From contig JACDTU010000015.1 of NCBI GenBank assembly GCA_022376465.1, forward strand, positions 372,001 through 436,000: a stretch of 64,000 nt of DNA. The letters run 5' to 3'. How positions within the stretch are numbered: position 1 is the first letter of the stretch; every line of letters begins with the position of its first letter. Position numbers and translations under genes: made by a program. The notes under the pieces are model-generated. The model was not told the origin of the DNA and ran no database searches. It was given only the letters and a program-made list of their open reading frames with translations. The stretch comes from Cubamyces lactineus. Taxonomy: Eukaryota; Basidiomycota; Agaricomycetes; Polyporales; Polyporaceae. Of the stretch, positions 23,033 to 34,701 are shown piece after piece.

Positions 23033-25985
23033 ATGTCGGGGTTGTCATGCGTATACAACGTCCCTATGGCTCTCGACCCCAAGACGTCGCGCACCGAAGG
23101 GCTCGAGCCTGTCCTCGCCATGGCACGCAACAGAACCCACATCAAGGAGGCGCAGAAATACACCATTGGACCTATGCCGGTGGCGACGTTTATGGAGACA
23201 TTCCTGAGCATCACTTCTGGTGACGGCAGGGACATGCTCTCGTCCCGGAACGCTTTCAGTGCCGTCCCAAAATTTGCCAAGAAGCCCGCGGAAGTGTATG
23301 AGCCCCTCGTGCGCCACCTTCCCTTTCATCGCTGACTATTGCCCAAGCTTACTCTCTAGCTCCTGTACACAGTTCAACGCGCTGGCGAAAAGTACAGCGC
23401 GCAGAGCACGATGTCCGGGATTTGTCTTCGATGAATCTATTGGGCGTAGTCAACGCCCTTCCTTTCTTGGGTATGCAAAGCCACATATCTGCTGCTTCAC
23501 TCCGGAGAACCTCGCACACGTTCAGCATGCCGATCCAGCCTTGCGTGTAGAGCTCGGGTATGCTGAACTCTTTATCCAGACTATGGCAGATCCCATGTTC
23601 GACTTCTTTGTCGACCCCTCACCTGACGCCGAAGGAGATGCTCTTCGCAGACACGATTTTGCGCAAACATTCTCGGATGAACAGCGGTGCGAAGAAAGCG
23701 AACGAGCTTTCGGTCTCCATATCGCGTTCGCCTCGGAGGTGTTCGCTCGCCAACACCGCGTCTTCCTCTTCACTGTCTCTGTTGCCGGTTCGACGGCCAG
23801 ACTTTTCCGTTGGGATCGCTCTGGCTGCGTTGTCACAGAGGCCTTCGACATTCACGATCACCCTGAAACATTCGCGGAATTCTTTTGGAGATTCTCGAAA
23901 TTGTCCAATACGGGCCGCGGTCACGACCTTACCATCCAGATGGCATCTCGGGAAGAGGAGAGCCTCTTCCACAGTACAGTCAAAGAATACGTCAAGACCC
24001 AACTGGAGGTTGATGGAGAGGAGCTCGACAGAGCTCTCTCGTTCCACTATCAGCCTGGCCATGTGACTGTGGTTCGGGTAGACCCTGTTCAGCCCCCGGA
24101 GCCTGGCGAGCACTCAGAATCATTCCTGGTGTCGCGACCCGTCGTAACACCGCTCTCCTTGAGTGGACGATGCACTAGAGGTTATTGGTGCGTCAACGCT
24201 GCTACGGGACGCATTGGATTCCTGAAGGATACCTGGCGGACTATCGTCCGCAAGGATACTGAGGGCGATATCTTGCACCATTTAAACGAGCTGGGCGTGC
24301 GCAACATCCCGGCTTTGGCCATAGATGGCGATGTGATTGGCTGCACTGATAAGCCTGAGGACTCTGGTGAGGCACTCCTCATATTCTCAAGTTACTTGCA
24401 TTGATCATTCTCCTTGTTATAGATGTCGTGTTTCAAGACACTCAGACAGATCAGTTTGTCGACGAGCCATGGGCACGTCGCATCGATGGCAGAGACGTCA
24501 TTGTTCACAGGCGTCGGCACTATCGCCTGGTGACTCATACTGTCGGCTATCCACTCAAAGATATCCGTGGAACGGAAGAGTTGTTACATGCGACGTACGA
24601 CGCATTTATAGGTACGTCTTCTGAGGAGACATGCGTCAAGTCGCTGACTAGTATTCTCAGCTATGCAGGACGCTCTCGCGAAGGATTCTCGCATTCACCG
24701 TGATGTGAGCGTGGGCAATATCATCCTCGTTAAAGAGCCGGATCGCACGATGCGCCAAGGCTACTTAATTGACTGGGAATCCTCCGATCAAGTGGACAGC
24801 GCAGGGGAAGCTCTTCATGCGGGACGCGCCGTAAGTAGAGTGTCCACGATGAGAGTCAGAATCTGAGGAGTTTGTGACAGGGCACATGGGCATTCATGTC
24901 GATCCGAATGCTCTATCCAGGTCACCAAGACCACCGACACACCTTCGAAGACGACATGGAGGCGCTCCTCTATGTCGTTCTGTATTGTGCACTCCTATAT
25001 TTGCCTCATCGCGTCCTTCTGTCGACGCTCACTGAGACCGTGTACATGCTCTTTGACGAGGTACAAGATGATGGCACTAATCTATCCGGTGGCGGTGGGA
25101 AAGTCATGAATCGATATAGGCGTACCTTCACGAGGCGCATTGTTTTCACAAGCCCGGCTATTCAAGAATGGCTAGACACTGTCATGGGCTATCACGGTCC
25201 GCTTCCGCAGGACTACGCCAGATTCTCTGGGAAGTGGACACCTGCGCACCTAGACGCATTCTGGTCCGGATTTCTCAAGACACACACGCTAGAGCGAGAC
25301 GACCGTACGGTGCATGAGCTCTCCATGGTCCATTTCTACGACCTGGATTCCTTGCCGTCGGATCTCGCTACTTCCCCAGGCTATCCTCGGAGCCCGAGGC
25401 GTCGTCGCAATGTTACAGATGAGGAGGAAACGAGTTCTACAGCATCTTCGGTGGCTCAGGGCACTTATCGTCGTCCTCCAGCGAAGCGCAGTCGCACTGG
25501 TCCCGCGCCTACCGGAGGACTACGTCGGAGCGAGCGAATCCGCAACCAGCAGTCGCGCGCAAAGGCCGCTACTACCGCCGTCGGCGGATCCGCACATACC
25601 GCCAAAGCTCCGGCGCGCAAGCGCAACGCAGGCGCAAAAGGTCGTCTGCGACAACGCTTGCGCAAGTAGTTCGCTGCCCTGCGAGCACCCGCCCCACCAC
25701 GTCACTTGATCCCGCTGCATGTTTCAACGCATCTACCCCGCACAACCAGCGACTGTTGTACATGCTATTGATCGCTATCCTGTTATCCTGCTATGTTGAC
25801 TCTCGCACTGTTCCAGTGGATCGAATATCGTATTCGGCGGCGTCCCGTCGCATCCCACTTCATCGCCGCTGCTCTCGCAGTAGCGGCGTGAGGTACTATG
25901 ATATATCGCATATATTGTCTTTTAATCCCGCTATGTTCATCAAAGCTCACCGTGTATCACAGTAATCATGCGCTGCGATTCGACG
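22990..25985. repeat. Right arm of a ~3-kb inverted segmental duplication
   Basis: Partner of 9310-12280. It carries kinase F and short flanks on each side. All five exon lengths match those of copy C exactly. Confidence 0.8.
23033..25669 (+). CDS. FunK1 fungal-type protein kinase, copy F
   Basis: Complete 805-residue kinase and close twin of copy C. Exons: 23033-23308, 23373-24366, 24423-24611, 24661-24830, 24881-25669. By position: ATP-site Lys377 in GFLKDTWR, catalytic His499-Arg500-Asp501, Asn506, and Asp524 in LIDWES. GTWAFMS follows as the activation-loop end, then EDDMEALLYVVLYCALLYLPH and the tail LRRSERIRNQQ...RQRLRK. The catalytic-loop Lys of ordinary kinases is replaced, as is usual in FunK1. 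Compared with C, exon 1 and the final 75 residues are almost identical, while about 29 of 52 residues just after LYLPHR differ. The gene is convergent with the methyltransferase at 26440. Confidence 0.93.
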
Positions 25986-26439
25986 ACGGTCAGCAGCAAG
26001 AGTTCAAGGCTGCTGCCACCAGTGCCAGCCTGTCACTGCTCCCGCTACCGCTCCCGGCCCTCGTCTCTGACTGTACCTCTTCGATACTGCCATCGTCCGG
26101 ACTTCCGTTCGCGTGCTCTAGATACCATTGCTTTGATATGTTCAGTCCCTTATGTATAGTGCTCTATCATTGCTCTCGCTGTCCAACCTTTGTGGCATCG
26201 CTTGAAAATGTCCCCTGATCCTGTTGTGGTCGTTCTCAGAGATATGTATCAAGTTCGTATATATATGAGATTGGACCACGCCACGACAATATGATACCAA
26301 GTTTTGCCGCAGAGTCGGATAGCTTCTGTGAACCGCATGCCAACACCCGACTTGGGTACACCTGTCAAGCAGGAGTAGCTATGGCCGCTAGTTCTCCGAA
26401 AATCTGCGTGGGTCTCGCTTGTTTTACGACTTGCATGCG
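25670..26439. repeat. Shared 3' flank of kinase F and the methyltransferase block
   Basis: The first 300 bp match the flank of copy C in inverted orientation. From about 25975 the sequence matches 13960-14385 in direct orientation and includes a worn kinase-tail coding trace (GQQQEFKAAATSASLSLL). No intact gene. Confidence 0.7.
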
Positions 26440-27802
26440 TTACGACGTCCTACGCGCGACCCAGAACTCCGCCTGGTACAACCACTTCATCATCGCTACC
26501 TTGTCCGCGGTGTACTCGCATTCAACGGTCCGCCTCCTCTCTCTCGCATCCCCATCTTCCTCGTCGTTCTCGCCAACAACGCTGAACCCGACCATCTCAG
26601 CCAGCCTCAGCACCTCCTCCAGACTGAGCTCCACGGACGCCTGCCCGCCGCCCGTCCACAGTAGAGGCCCGAGGTTGATCCACTTCCCGCTCGGGCGGAG
26701 GAGCGTGTGGATGTGCTGAAGCGTCTCGATCGCGTTGAGGGAGGTGTCGAGAAAGAAGAGCGTAACGACGAAGTCGTAGCCCTGGCCGTGTGCATCGCTC
26801 GGCGGACGGAGGGACAGGAAGTCCTGCTCGGCGAGGACGAGGTGGGTGCCGAGGCGCGGGACGACGTCCGGGAAGGATGTGGGGCGGAAGATAGCGTCCG
26901 AGGTGCGCTGGTGGGAGAACCATGAGGCGTATGGCTGCAGGGTGTGCTGTAGTGGCCGTTCTGTGTAGCGCTTGGAGAGCAGGAAGCGGAAGGCGAGGTT
27001 CATGAATGCTGATAGCTCGTTCGACGTGGTATGGTATCCTGAAAACGTGTCATGGTAAGCTATCAGTCCCCCGTGCAGGAGGATACCTCTGTAGTGGAGT
27101 ACGCACGGCATACCTAGTTGTATGCAGCACTCGGACTTCCGGGGAGCACCAAACGCATGCGAATCGTTAACGAGTGGCCAAATACGTACCCAACTGTGAT
27201 ATTTCCCAAGCGAGCCTCCCCAGGCCAGCACCCGGAACAAGCACCCGCATATGCTCACGCCTTGCCGGCAGCTCCGCTCGCAACACTTCGAGGATGGGCT
27301 CGAATGTCTTGTAACGTTCATGACGCCCCTCGTCGCTCCAGTCACGCACGAAGTGTTTCAGTGACTCGCGGACGCGACCAAGGTCTCCAGTAAGATCTGG
27401 CTGTAGCAGGCTGGAGGGCTGAACTTCGGCGGGAAACTGTTCACGGGCCAACGCCGCGATGGCCTCGGCCACACGCGCGTTGGTGCAAATCGCGTCTTCC
27501 AGCCGTGCCAGTTTCTTAGTATACCCGAGCTCGTATCCAATGCGTCTGTGCGCCCAAGACATCCTGCCGTACGATGAGCGCATAGCAGCGAGCTCGCGGG
27601 CAGATAGTTTAGCATACTGCGCGTAAGACGCTGCAGCGCGCCGGACAGAGAAGTATCCGGGTGTTGCGTGATTGCGGCCAAAGATCACCTCGAGCATGTC
27701 TCTTGGATTCCCCAGGATTTGGAGGCTCAGGACGAGGAGGACGAGAGGGATGAGGCAAGCCAAGATATAGTCTGAACCGACAAGATATTGTAGACCAGAC
27801 AT
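26440..27802 (-). CDS. Carnosine N-methyltransferase-like protein (N2227 family)
   Basis: S-adenosylmethionine-dependent methyltransferase; the animal member CARNMT1 methylates carnosine and related His-containing peptides. Two exons, 27190-27802 and 26440-27038, give 403 residues, the family's usual size. Exon 1 has a possible N-terminal membrane segment (ILACLIPLVLLVLSLQIL), then SYAQYAKLSARELAAMRSSY, YKTFEPILEVL, and the cofactor-binding motif VLVPGAGLGRLAWEI. Exon 2 has SNELSAFMNLAFRFLL, DFVVTLFFLDTSLNAIETL and GKWINLGPLLW, all family hallmarks, and ends WVARRTS. The intron is about 150 bp, longer than its neighbours. Fungal substrate not established. A decayed partial copy is at 14385-15690 and an older relic at 41110-41395. 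Confidence 0.93.
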
Positions 27803-29268
27803 CGCGTCAAGCTTGACTGTAGCTGCAGAGGCTATTGAGACGTAACTTGTGATGCTTCACGGCTCGTAGACAGAGGCCAACATGCTAAAGAAAGGTAATG
27901 ATGTTAGAGAGTCAGAGACGGTGGCTGAAAGCCGCCAGCGCCCGTCGGTCGCGCGCAGTATTTACCAACTCATCTGTACGTGTCCTTGCAGTCACTCCTT
28001 CCTATACGTACGTTGGCATACAATGGCCACCGGACACGACTGGTACCCAGATGGCACATGCGTATGGTACCTAGCCAGTCCGGAGGAGCAAGACACCGCC
28101 GATGCCGACAGGAACACTAGTGCAGACAAACAAGGAACTCCGTTGCTACCTCAATTCAGATTCAGAGTGGGGGATCCGACAGTCGCTCGAGGGGGTGTAT
28201 ATATAGGACTGGGAGAAAGATACACGCAAAAGGATTACTGCATCGCTTCGTGATGTATATACGCATATATGCACCCGCGCGCGTCGATCGCAACAATACG
28301 GCCAGGGCTGGTGGGAGGAGTATAGTACCGGTATCAGAGGAGGTAGAGGAGACAGAGAGATGAGGAGAGGAGACGGCGAGCAGACGGGTACGCGTTCACA
28401 TTCAGTCAGGGTCAGGGGGGATGGGTCAGGGAGCTGAGGGCAGAGGGCGTGCATAGAGTACCAAGGCAAAGAGCGGCAGCGTGGGCGGCGGGAGGTCCGG
28501 AAGAGGGTCCCGGAGAATAATCCTACCCCGCCTGCCCCGCATATAGACAATAGAACTTAGAAGAAAAGAACGAAAGGGAGAAGGTAGAAATAAGAAATCA
28601 GACGGGGTGGGTTTGGGTGGGGTGGGGGAACGACAGAGGCAGCGAGAGGGAAGAGCGAAACAAAAGGGAAAAGGTTGATGTATATGATTGTGGGGTAGGT
28701 AGAGGGGAACGGGGCGGGGCGGTAATAACGAGGCGAGCGAGACGAAAGTCAAAGTTGATAAAGAACGAGCAACCAATAGCCCAAGGTCCGGCGCGCGCGC
28801 ATAGCGGCAGCAGGTCGGAGTCCCCGTCGCGTGCTATATCATGGCGCTCGCCCACACACACACACACACACACACCACACACACAGTCATACACCCGGCC
28901 ACAAGACGCTGCAGCGCGCGCGGAACGAGCGAGGGCGCGCACGGTTGTGAGACGTAGGGCAGCCGAAAGGACCGTCGTCGTTTGTTGTTGTCCATCCACG
29001 TAAAGACGGTTTTGCTTTGAGGAAGAGAGCCAAGAGTCAAGGCGGGGCACCGAGATATATCGAGTTCAGTGGTACAATCGCAAGAGCAGTTTCAAAGACG
29101 TCGGTCGACGGGGGAGCCGGCGGAAGCGAGCACGATATACAGACCAGGGTGAGGGGTATCCAAGCAGCCACTTTCATCATACAATGAGTTCACGCGGCGC
29201 GGGCAGCAACGCAGGGGTATTGGGTGTGTTGGTGTGTTGTCGTATGTCATCCGTCACGTCGCCTTTCT
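27803..29268. other. Intergenic, purine-rich on the plus strand, no supported gene
   Basis: About 1.5 kb between the methyltransferase start and the end of the RNA-binding protein gene. From 28300 to 28760 the plus strand is very rich in A and G (pyrimidine-rich in the sense of the upstream minus-strand gene, so probably 3' UTR). A 70-residue frame at 28021 has no recognisable motif. Confidence 0.5.
28852..28885. repeat. CA dinucleotide microsatellite
   Basis: A run of CA repeats broken once by an extra C, about 34 bp. It lies 3' of the RNA-binding protein gene. Confidence 0.95.
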
Positions 29269-31626
29269 TCATGCCGACGCCTCGACCTCTCCCGACGGAA
29301 TGTCGGCCATGTCGATCGCCTCCTCCTTCACCCCGTTCTCTGCCTTCAATACGCTCATGCTATCGTCGGTGGGCTCAATCGCACTCGGCGGCTGCGAGTG
29401 CGTGGTATTGCCTCCAGAACCAGACTTGCGGCCGCCAGAGCCACCCTGCGGGCCGGAGCGTGGTGGGTTGGCGCAACGGTCCTTGCCGTGCGCAATCCGC
29501 AGGTTCGCATAGTCCGGCTTGTTCTTCACCCCGTCGATCGCCTTGATAGCGTTCGAGATGTTCGTGAAGTTCACGAACGCGCAGTTCCTGGAGCAGACCG
29601 GTCAGTGCCATGAATTTGATCGCATATCTTTCATAACTTACTTCTCCTTCAAGAAGTTGACGAGCTCAATCTCCCCGTACTCTCCGAAGTCCCTCCGCAG
29701 CTTCTCTTCCGTGAATGTGTCGAAGTCCTCGATGTTACCGACGTACACGTTACGCGTGGCGCCCGAGTGTACGGCAAGTGCGAGCGCAGGCGGCAAAGGC
29801 CCCGAGTTCTTGCCCCAGCCGATCTTGAGACGACGGTTGTTCAGCGTCAAGCCTTGATACGACGCCACTTGGAAGAAAGTGAGCGCCGCCGCAGGGTCTA
29901 CAAACGTCACAAACTAGAGTTATATTAGTCGAAGCCCCGCATGTATACAGCAAATACTCTGGGATTGTGGTACTCACAGCAATGTGCTTGTCCTGCATGT
30001 AGCGCAGGCTCTGCAGAACACCACCACGGATGGCGTTGCACAAATCCTCCGTCGTTGTCTCAGGGTGGATGTTGCCGAGGTACACGGTGCGGTTCAGGCT
30101 CTGGCCGCCCGCAAGGCTTTGCAGTGCGTCAGGCGAGAAGGGCATGTACGGCGACAGGGGCGAGGCAAACGGGTTGTTGCCGCCAATGGGCGACAGGGCT
30201 GCCGATTGGGCAACGAGCGACTGGGCAGCAGCCGCCTGGGCAGCCTGGGCCGCGGCCTGCTGGGATTTCGGGATGTATGCGCACCGGTCCTTGCCGTAGT
30301 TGACACGCTTGCCTGCCCACGCGGGCTCCGTAGGGAGCGTGTTAACAACCTGGCCGATGAGATGAGATGGGATCGTGCAGCAGCCACGTGTATGCATATA
30401 TGCGTACCTTGGTCGCGGTCGAGATGCTCAAGAAGTGCACGAAGCCGATGTTCTTGTCCCGCACGATCTTCACCTGGTCGATCAAACCGAAGCGGCTAAG
30501 GTCATCACGAAGCTGCTCCTCGGTCATGTTCTCATCCAAGCCCCCCAAATACACGTTGCGGCTGGCGTTGCTCTGCTGAATTGCGAGTGCCACCTGGCTC
30601 GGTACCGGCGAGGGCTTTCCCCAGCCAATCTTGAGCTCCTGACCATGGAGTGAGAGCTTCTTGATCAATGCGTCCGCGTGGAAGGCCGCAGCAGTGGAGC
30701 CATCGAGGAAGGAAAGGAACACGCATGACTTCTCAGGGAGGACACGAATGGACTCCAGAGGGCCAAAGTGAACGAGGTTGAGGAGCTCATCCACAGATGC
30801 GGTCGAAGGAAGGTTGCCAACGTAGACGGTACGCGCAGTGGCGTTGTTCTGAGCGGACAGCGCAGCAGTAAGGGCAGCGGGAGAGTAAGGAGACGCCTGG
30901 GGTGTTGGAATAGTCAGGGAAGGAAGACGTTGCTGGTTGAGCTGCTACGAGATAGTGAGAGACGCCGTCAACTCCGAGATCAAGGACGTAGAAATTTGCC
31001 ACGCAGAGACGCGCGCAGACAACAGCAATTACTCACCTGCGCAAAATTCGCCATCTGACCGTTGTACGCAAATCCCCCCAATACACCCATCTGCGGGAGG
31101 CCCATACCGAGTACGTTGTAGCCATTGAAGCCGTTGTACGGGTTCGCGCTGTTCGGCGTCGCCGAGGGCTGCTGCTGCTGCGGGGTGTAGGGCCCGGCAG
31201 TGTTGGGGCTCATCTGAGACGGCATCCCATTGGTTGCCACGGCGGTGTTCACGCTAAGCGAGGGGGTGGAGTAGAGCGGGTTGCCAGCGAAGCCAGACGA
31301 GGGCGGAGAGTTGTTGAACCCGTTCTGGGACAGGCCCGCCTGGGGGCCGTACCCGTAGTTGGCGAACGCGTCGCGGTTGTTCGATGCGCTGGCATTCGCC
31401 GCGAGGCCGTTCGCGCCGTTGTTGGGGCCAAACGAGGTGGGCGACCAGCGAGCCTTTTTGGCGTCGGGGCCGCCGACAGTGTCCATGGACCTCTGGATGT
31501 ACGTGTGAGCTGCGTGTCGCGCAGGAGGGACGTAAGGGGATGCCGTGAGCGCACCTTCATCATATCGATATCGAAACCGGCGTAGGGCTGGTACTGGGAA
31601 GCAAACGCTGTCTGGGGATCATCCAT
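29269..31626 (-). CDS. nrd1: Four-RRM RNA-binding protein, Nrd1-like
   Basis: RNA-binding regulator resembling fission yeast Nrd1, which represses sexual differentiation by binding mRNAs. Six exons give 675 residues: 31555-31626, 31037-31492, 30408-30944, 29978-30349, 29642-29913, 29269-29587. The N-terminal third is low-complexity, rich in Asn, Gly, Gln and Pro. Four RRMs follow, each with an RNP2-like strand: [31 protein letters not shown] and [14 protein letters not shown]1-like strands include NIGFVHF and NCAFVNF. Two linker motifs [15 protein letters not shown] and [14 protein letters not shown] recur, as in Nrd1 proteins. The C-terminus is Gly/Ser-rich then acidic. The upstream sense strand is CT-rich, a common feature of fungal promoters. 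Confidence 0.9.
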
Positions 31627-32120
31627 GGCGAGCGCGAGGTAGGGTGAGGGGTCGGGTAGCGGGTACGGGGAGAATAAAGGAGAGAAAGCAAGTCAGAGAG
31701 CGTGGGGGATGGACGAAAGCAGGGGGCGGGCGCAAACGAGTGTGGGCAGAAAAAGACACGCACAAAAAGAGGGCGAGTGCGGGATGGTGGGATGGAGGGT
31801 GTATGAGGATTACTTTATGAAAAAGCACTTGCGAACTGGAATCTGCGAGCCCACCCCGCGCGGAAGAAGGAAGAGAGAGGGAGGAGGAGGAGAGGAAGAG
31901 GCGAGAGAGAGAAACGGATAGCGGCAGAAAACGACGAGCAGTCCGACTCTGGCCTGGTCGCGCAGACGGACGCGCTCGTGATGGCTCTCTACAGGCGATC
32001 ACCATCCCACGCGACCGCACGGACCACCTGCCCTCCTCGGCATAGCTCCTTCCGCACAAATCAGTCTCAAACACCAATATAATTCATCGTATGTACTTTC
32101 GCTGTATGTATTTCCTCTAG
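31627..32120. promoter_or_regulatory. CT-rich upstream region of the Nrd1-like gene
   Basis: On the minus strand, long pyrimidine tracts occur at 31855-31915 and 31670-31760, directly upstream of the start codon at 31626. Pyrimidine-rich stretches near transcription starts are common in fungi. No specific factor site is claimed. Confidence 0.45.
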
Positions 32121-33832
32121 CTACAGCTTCGATACACACTCAGCCTCGTCCCCCTCCCCCGTCGAGACGTGTTTCAATATCCACGAAATACACTCGTCCA
32201 CAAACTTCTCCTTCACCCCCTCCGGCTCATGAACCAGCTCGTGGAACCCTCCCTGTGATTGGCGGCTCAGCCGTCCCCGTCGCCACGCAGATGAGAATCA
32301 GGCACGCACCGGATATGGCTTCAACTCCTTGTCCGCCGCGTCCACCTTGTTGAAGAACTCTTCCGCCGCCGCAAAGGACGTCACCTAAAGAAGCACAACG
32401 CCCTGGTCAGCGTCGCGTTTCGTCGCGCTCGAAGCCAAGGACGCAGGGACCAGGTCGCCGTATCTCGCCATTCTAGCCGCTACCGCGAGCTTCCATACCC
32501 TAAGTTCTCCCCGAGAAGATGCGGCTGCTGGCGCCCACGGCACGGCTATGCCTTTGTAGACTACACCTCCATGAATTTGCAGTGGAAACGCTAGCGCATA
32601 CGGTTCGACGGCTTATTGCGGTATAGCTATCACCCACAGACCATAGACCAGCCGCTATGTCCAACGGCCGAGTCAAGACAATATGTCTCAAACATTGCGC
32701 ATGCGAGGTCGCCGCGATTTCGTGCGTTACGCGACCAACTCTCCGCGCGCATAGAAGCAATCGCACCAAGGAAACGTTACTCACCCGATCGGCGTCACCG
32801 TGGGCGATGAGGAGCTATTGGCCGCGCCGACATAAGCATTCCACAGATTTCTTATATTGACATCCACGACTTACCGGAAGGCTTCGCGGCCAACGCTTGT
32901 AATCATTCCAGAGGAGCTGCTCGCCCTGGAGACGCGTCAATGTGGTCCACCCGACGCTATCCTATACGGCAGCAGCAACACTCACGCCGCTAAGCATATC
33001 ACGCAGTCCTCGCAAAGTACCCTTCTGGATGATCCACGGGTCCTTCGTATTCGCCTCGTTCGCGGCTGTGTCGTGCGACAGGTGCTATACGCCCGTCAGC
33101 GTCCACAACGCCTATATGCGGGTGACTCGCGCGCAACTGACCTCCACAGGTACCGGGGCATCAAACGGGAGGTTCGGCAATAGGAGGCTAGTCTTCCCCC
33201 CGACGTAGCGCAGTATCCGCGACGCAGGGTGGGTCTGCAGGATCAAAGGGCTCGAAGAGATCACTCCTGAGACCAGCGCGAGGGTTTCCAGCGCAGGCGG
33301 TGGTGTCGGCCGGGTGGGGAACGCGAGAGCGAGTCCTCCGCCCTGGACGTTTGCGCAGCGGACCGTTGAGCTTGGCGCGAGCTTCTCGGAGAGGGGACCG
33401 AGAACTTACCATGGAATGTCCCATCAGGAACAAAGGTAACGACGGGTACTCTCTCTTCAGCTTCTTGACCCACCACTCTATGTCGCTCAGCTGGTCGGGC
33501 CACCCGGTCTTGCCATACGAGCTGTTCTTGCTCTTGTGCGCAGTGTCCAACGCGGTCCGTCCGAAGCCGCGCTGGTCGTAGGTGAAGACGGTGATGCCTC
33601 TTGAGGCGTACACGCCGTGCGCCCACTCATACCGGCCGATGTGCTCCGCGAATCCGTGTACGAAGAGTACGACGGCGCGAGGGGATGGTGCAGAGTACGT
33701 CCGAGTGTAGAACTGGGTGCCGTCATACCCAGGCAGCCACGCCTCCGCGAACGGTGGAGGCGCAGAGGTCGAGGGTGTACTTGCTGCCGCCGCACCCGTG
33801 TCCGTGCTTGTCGTCGCCGTCGTCATGTCCAT
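32121..33832 (-). CDS. Alpha/beta hydrolase, monoglyceride lipase-like
   Basis: Serine hydrolase likely to cleave monoacylglycerols (yeast Yju3/MGL family), cytosolic or lipid-droplet associated. Seven exons: 33410-33832, 33142-33342, 32986-33084, 32875-32925, 32785-32814, 32310-32384, 32121-32252, giving 336 residues. The oxyanion motif is FVHGFAEHIGRY; the nucleophile elbow GHSMGGG spans the first intron with Ser140; the catalytic Asp is Asp267 in HGDADR and the His is His297 in GGFHELVHEP, so the triad is complete. The frame opens with GTG at 33841, so the first ATG at 33832 was chosen. The N-terminal 30 residues are Thr/Ala/Ser-rich. The fifth intron, 400 bp, is unusually long here, and the fifth exon is only 30 nt. 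Confidence 0.92.
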
Positions 33833-34701
33833 CGTGGTCACTGGCAGGGGTGGTTATGTGGTTCGAGGTCAAGGGATGTTCACTGGGTGTAGCAGTGGCC
33901 GGCCCACGAATCATATGCCCGGGCGATCGTATACATTACGCCATCGGAATCCGGCCTCCGCAGTGGGCATAAGTAAGGAATAGTTTCAAGTCTTCCAAGC
34001 CCCGCTAGTACGCGGTTCAGTTTCGATCCCGCCCGAGGCTGACGTCGGGTATGCCATTTATAGTAAGCGCGCCGTCGCCGATCCCGATGTGTGCGCGTCC
34101 GGCCATGGTCCCGCTTGCGTTACTTGTAGTTGCTACTCGGATGTATGTGGTCCATTACACTCAGCTCAAGAGGGTGAGTTCGACTGAGTGGCCTAGTCGG
34201 TGAGTCGCAGTCTGCAGGGCGATCAGGCGACCGCCCGCCACCGTATGCCACCCGGGTCACGAGCTGGCCGGGGCCGCTGCTAACGCTGTTAGGCACCACC
34301 AGAGTCCTCAGTTCCTAACCGGGTGTCGACGTCCAGCGAGACCCTCGGGTGTTCATTGGATGTACTTATGCGTATCCGTTCTCGACGACGTGTGCAATAT
34401 TGATCGTAATGCCATGCAATAGCGGAACTCGTGCCACAGGTACCGGTCATCGCAAGTCAGCCTCGCACACATACCTCTCAGCTGCCAAATATCAGCGCAT
34501 CGCAATGTCACAATGTGCATGCATATAGGTATGTGCTACGACCCGTACACGCGTAGCGTAAGGGGGAAAGTCCGAGGGATGGCAATCGCAAAAGTCCTAG
34601 TACCGCTAGCACTACGCCAACGAAAGTCCCTCCAAGAGGTCCACACTCCGACTGTACGTCAAACATCGAAGTAGGCCCCTCGGAGATATTCTTGTGTCTT
34701 C
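33833..34701. other. Intergenic, no supported gene
   Basis: About 870 bp between the lipase promoter and the 3' end of the sedolisin gene. Nothing recognisable. Confidence 0.5.

Noticed and set aside
28021..28253. Small plus-strand protein starting MATGHDWYPDG
   Set aside because: No motif, no homologue recognised, and a purine-rich UTR-like setting.
28852..28885. Repeat array that might be read as a CRISPR
   Set aside because: It is a simple CA microsatellite without spacers, in a eukaryotic context.
33188..33841. GTG start nine bases upstream of the lipase ATG
   Set aside because: GTG is not a usual nuclear start; the first ATG at 33832 suffices.
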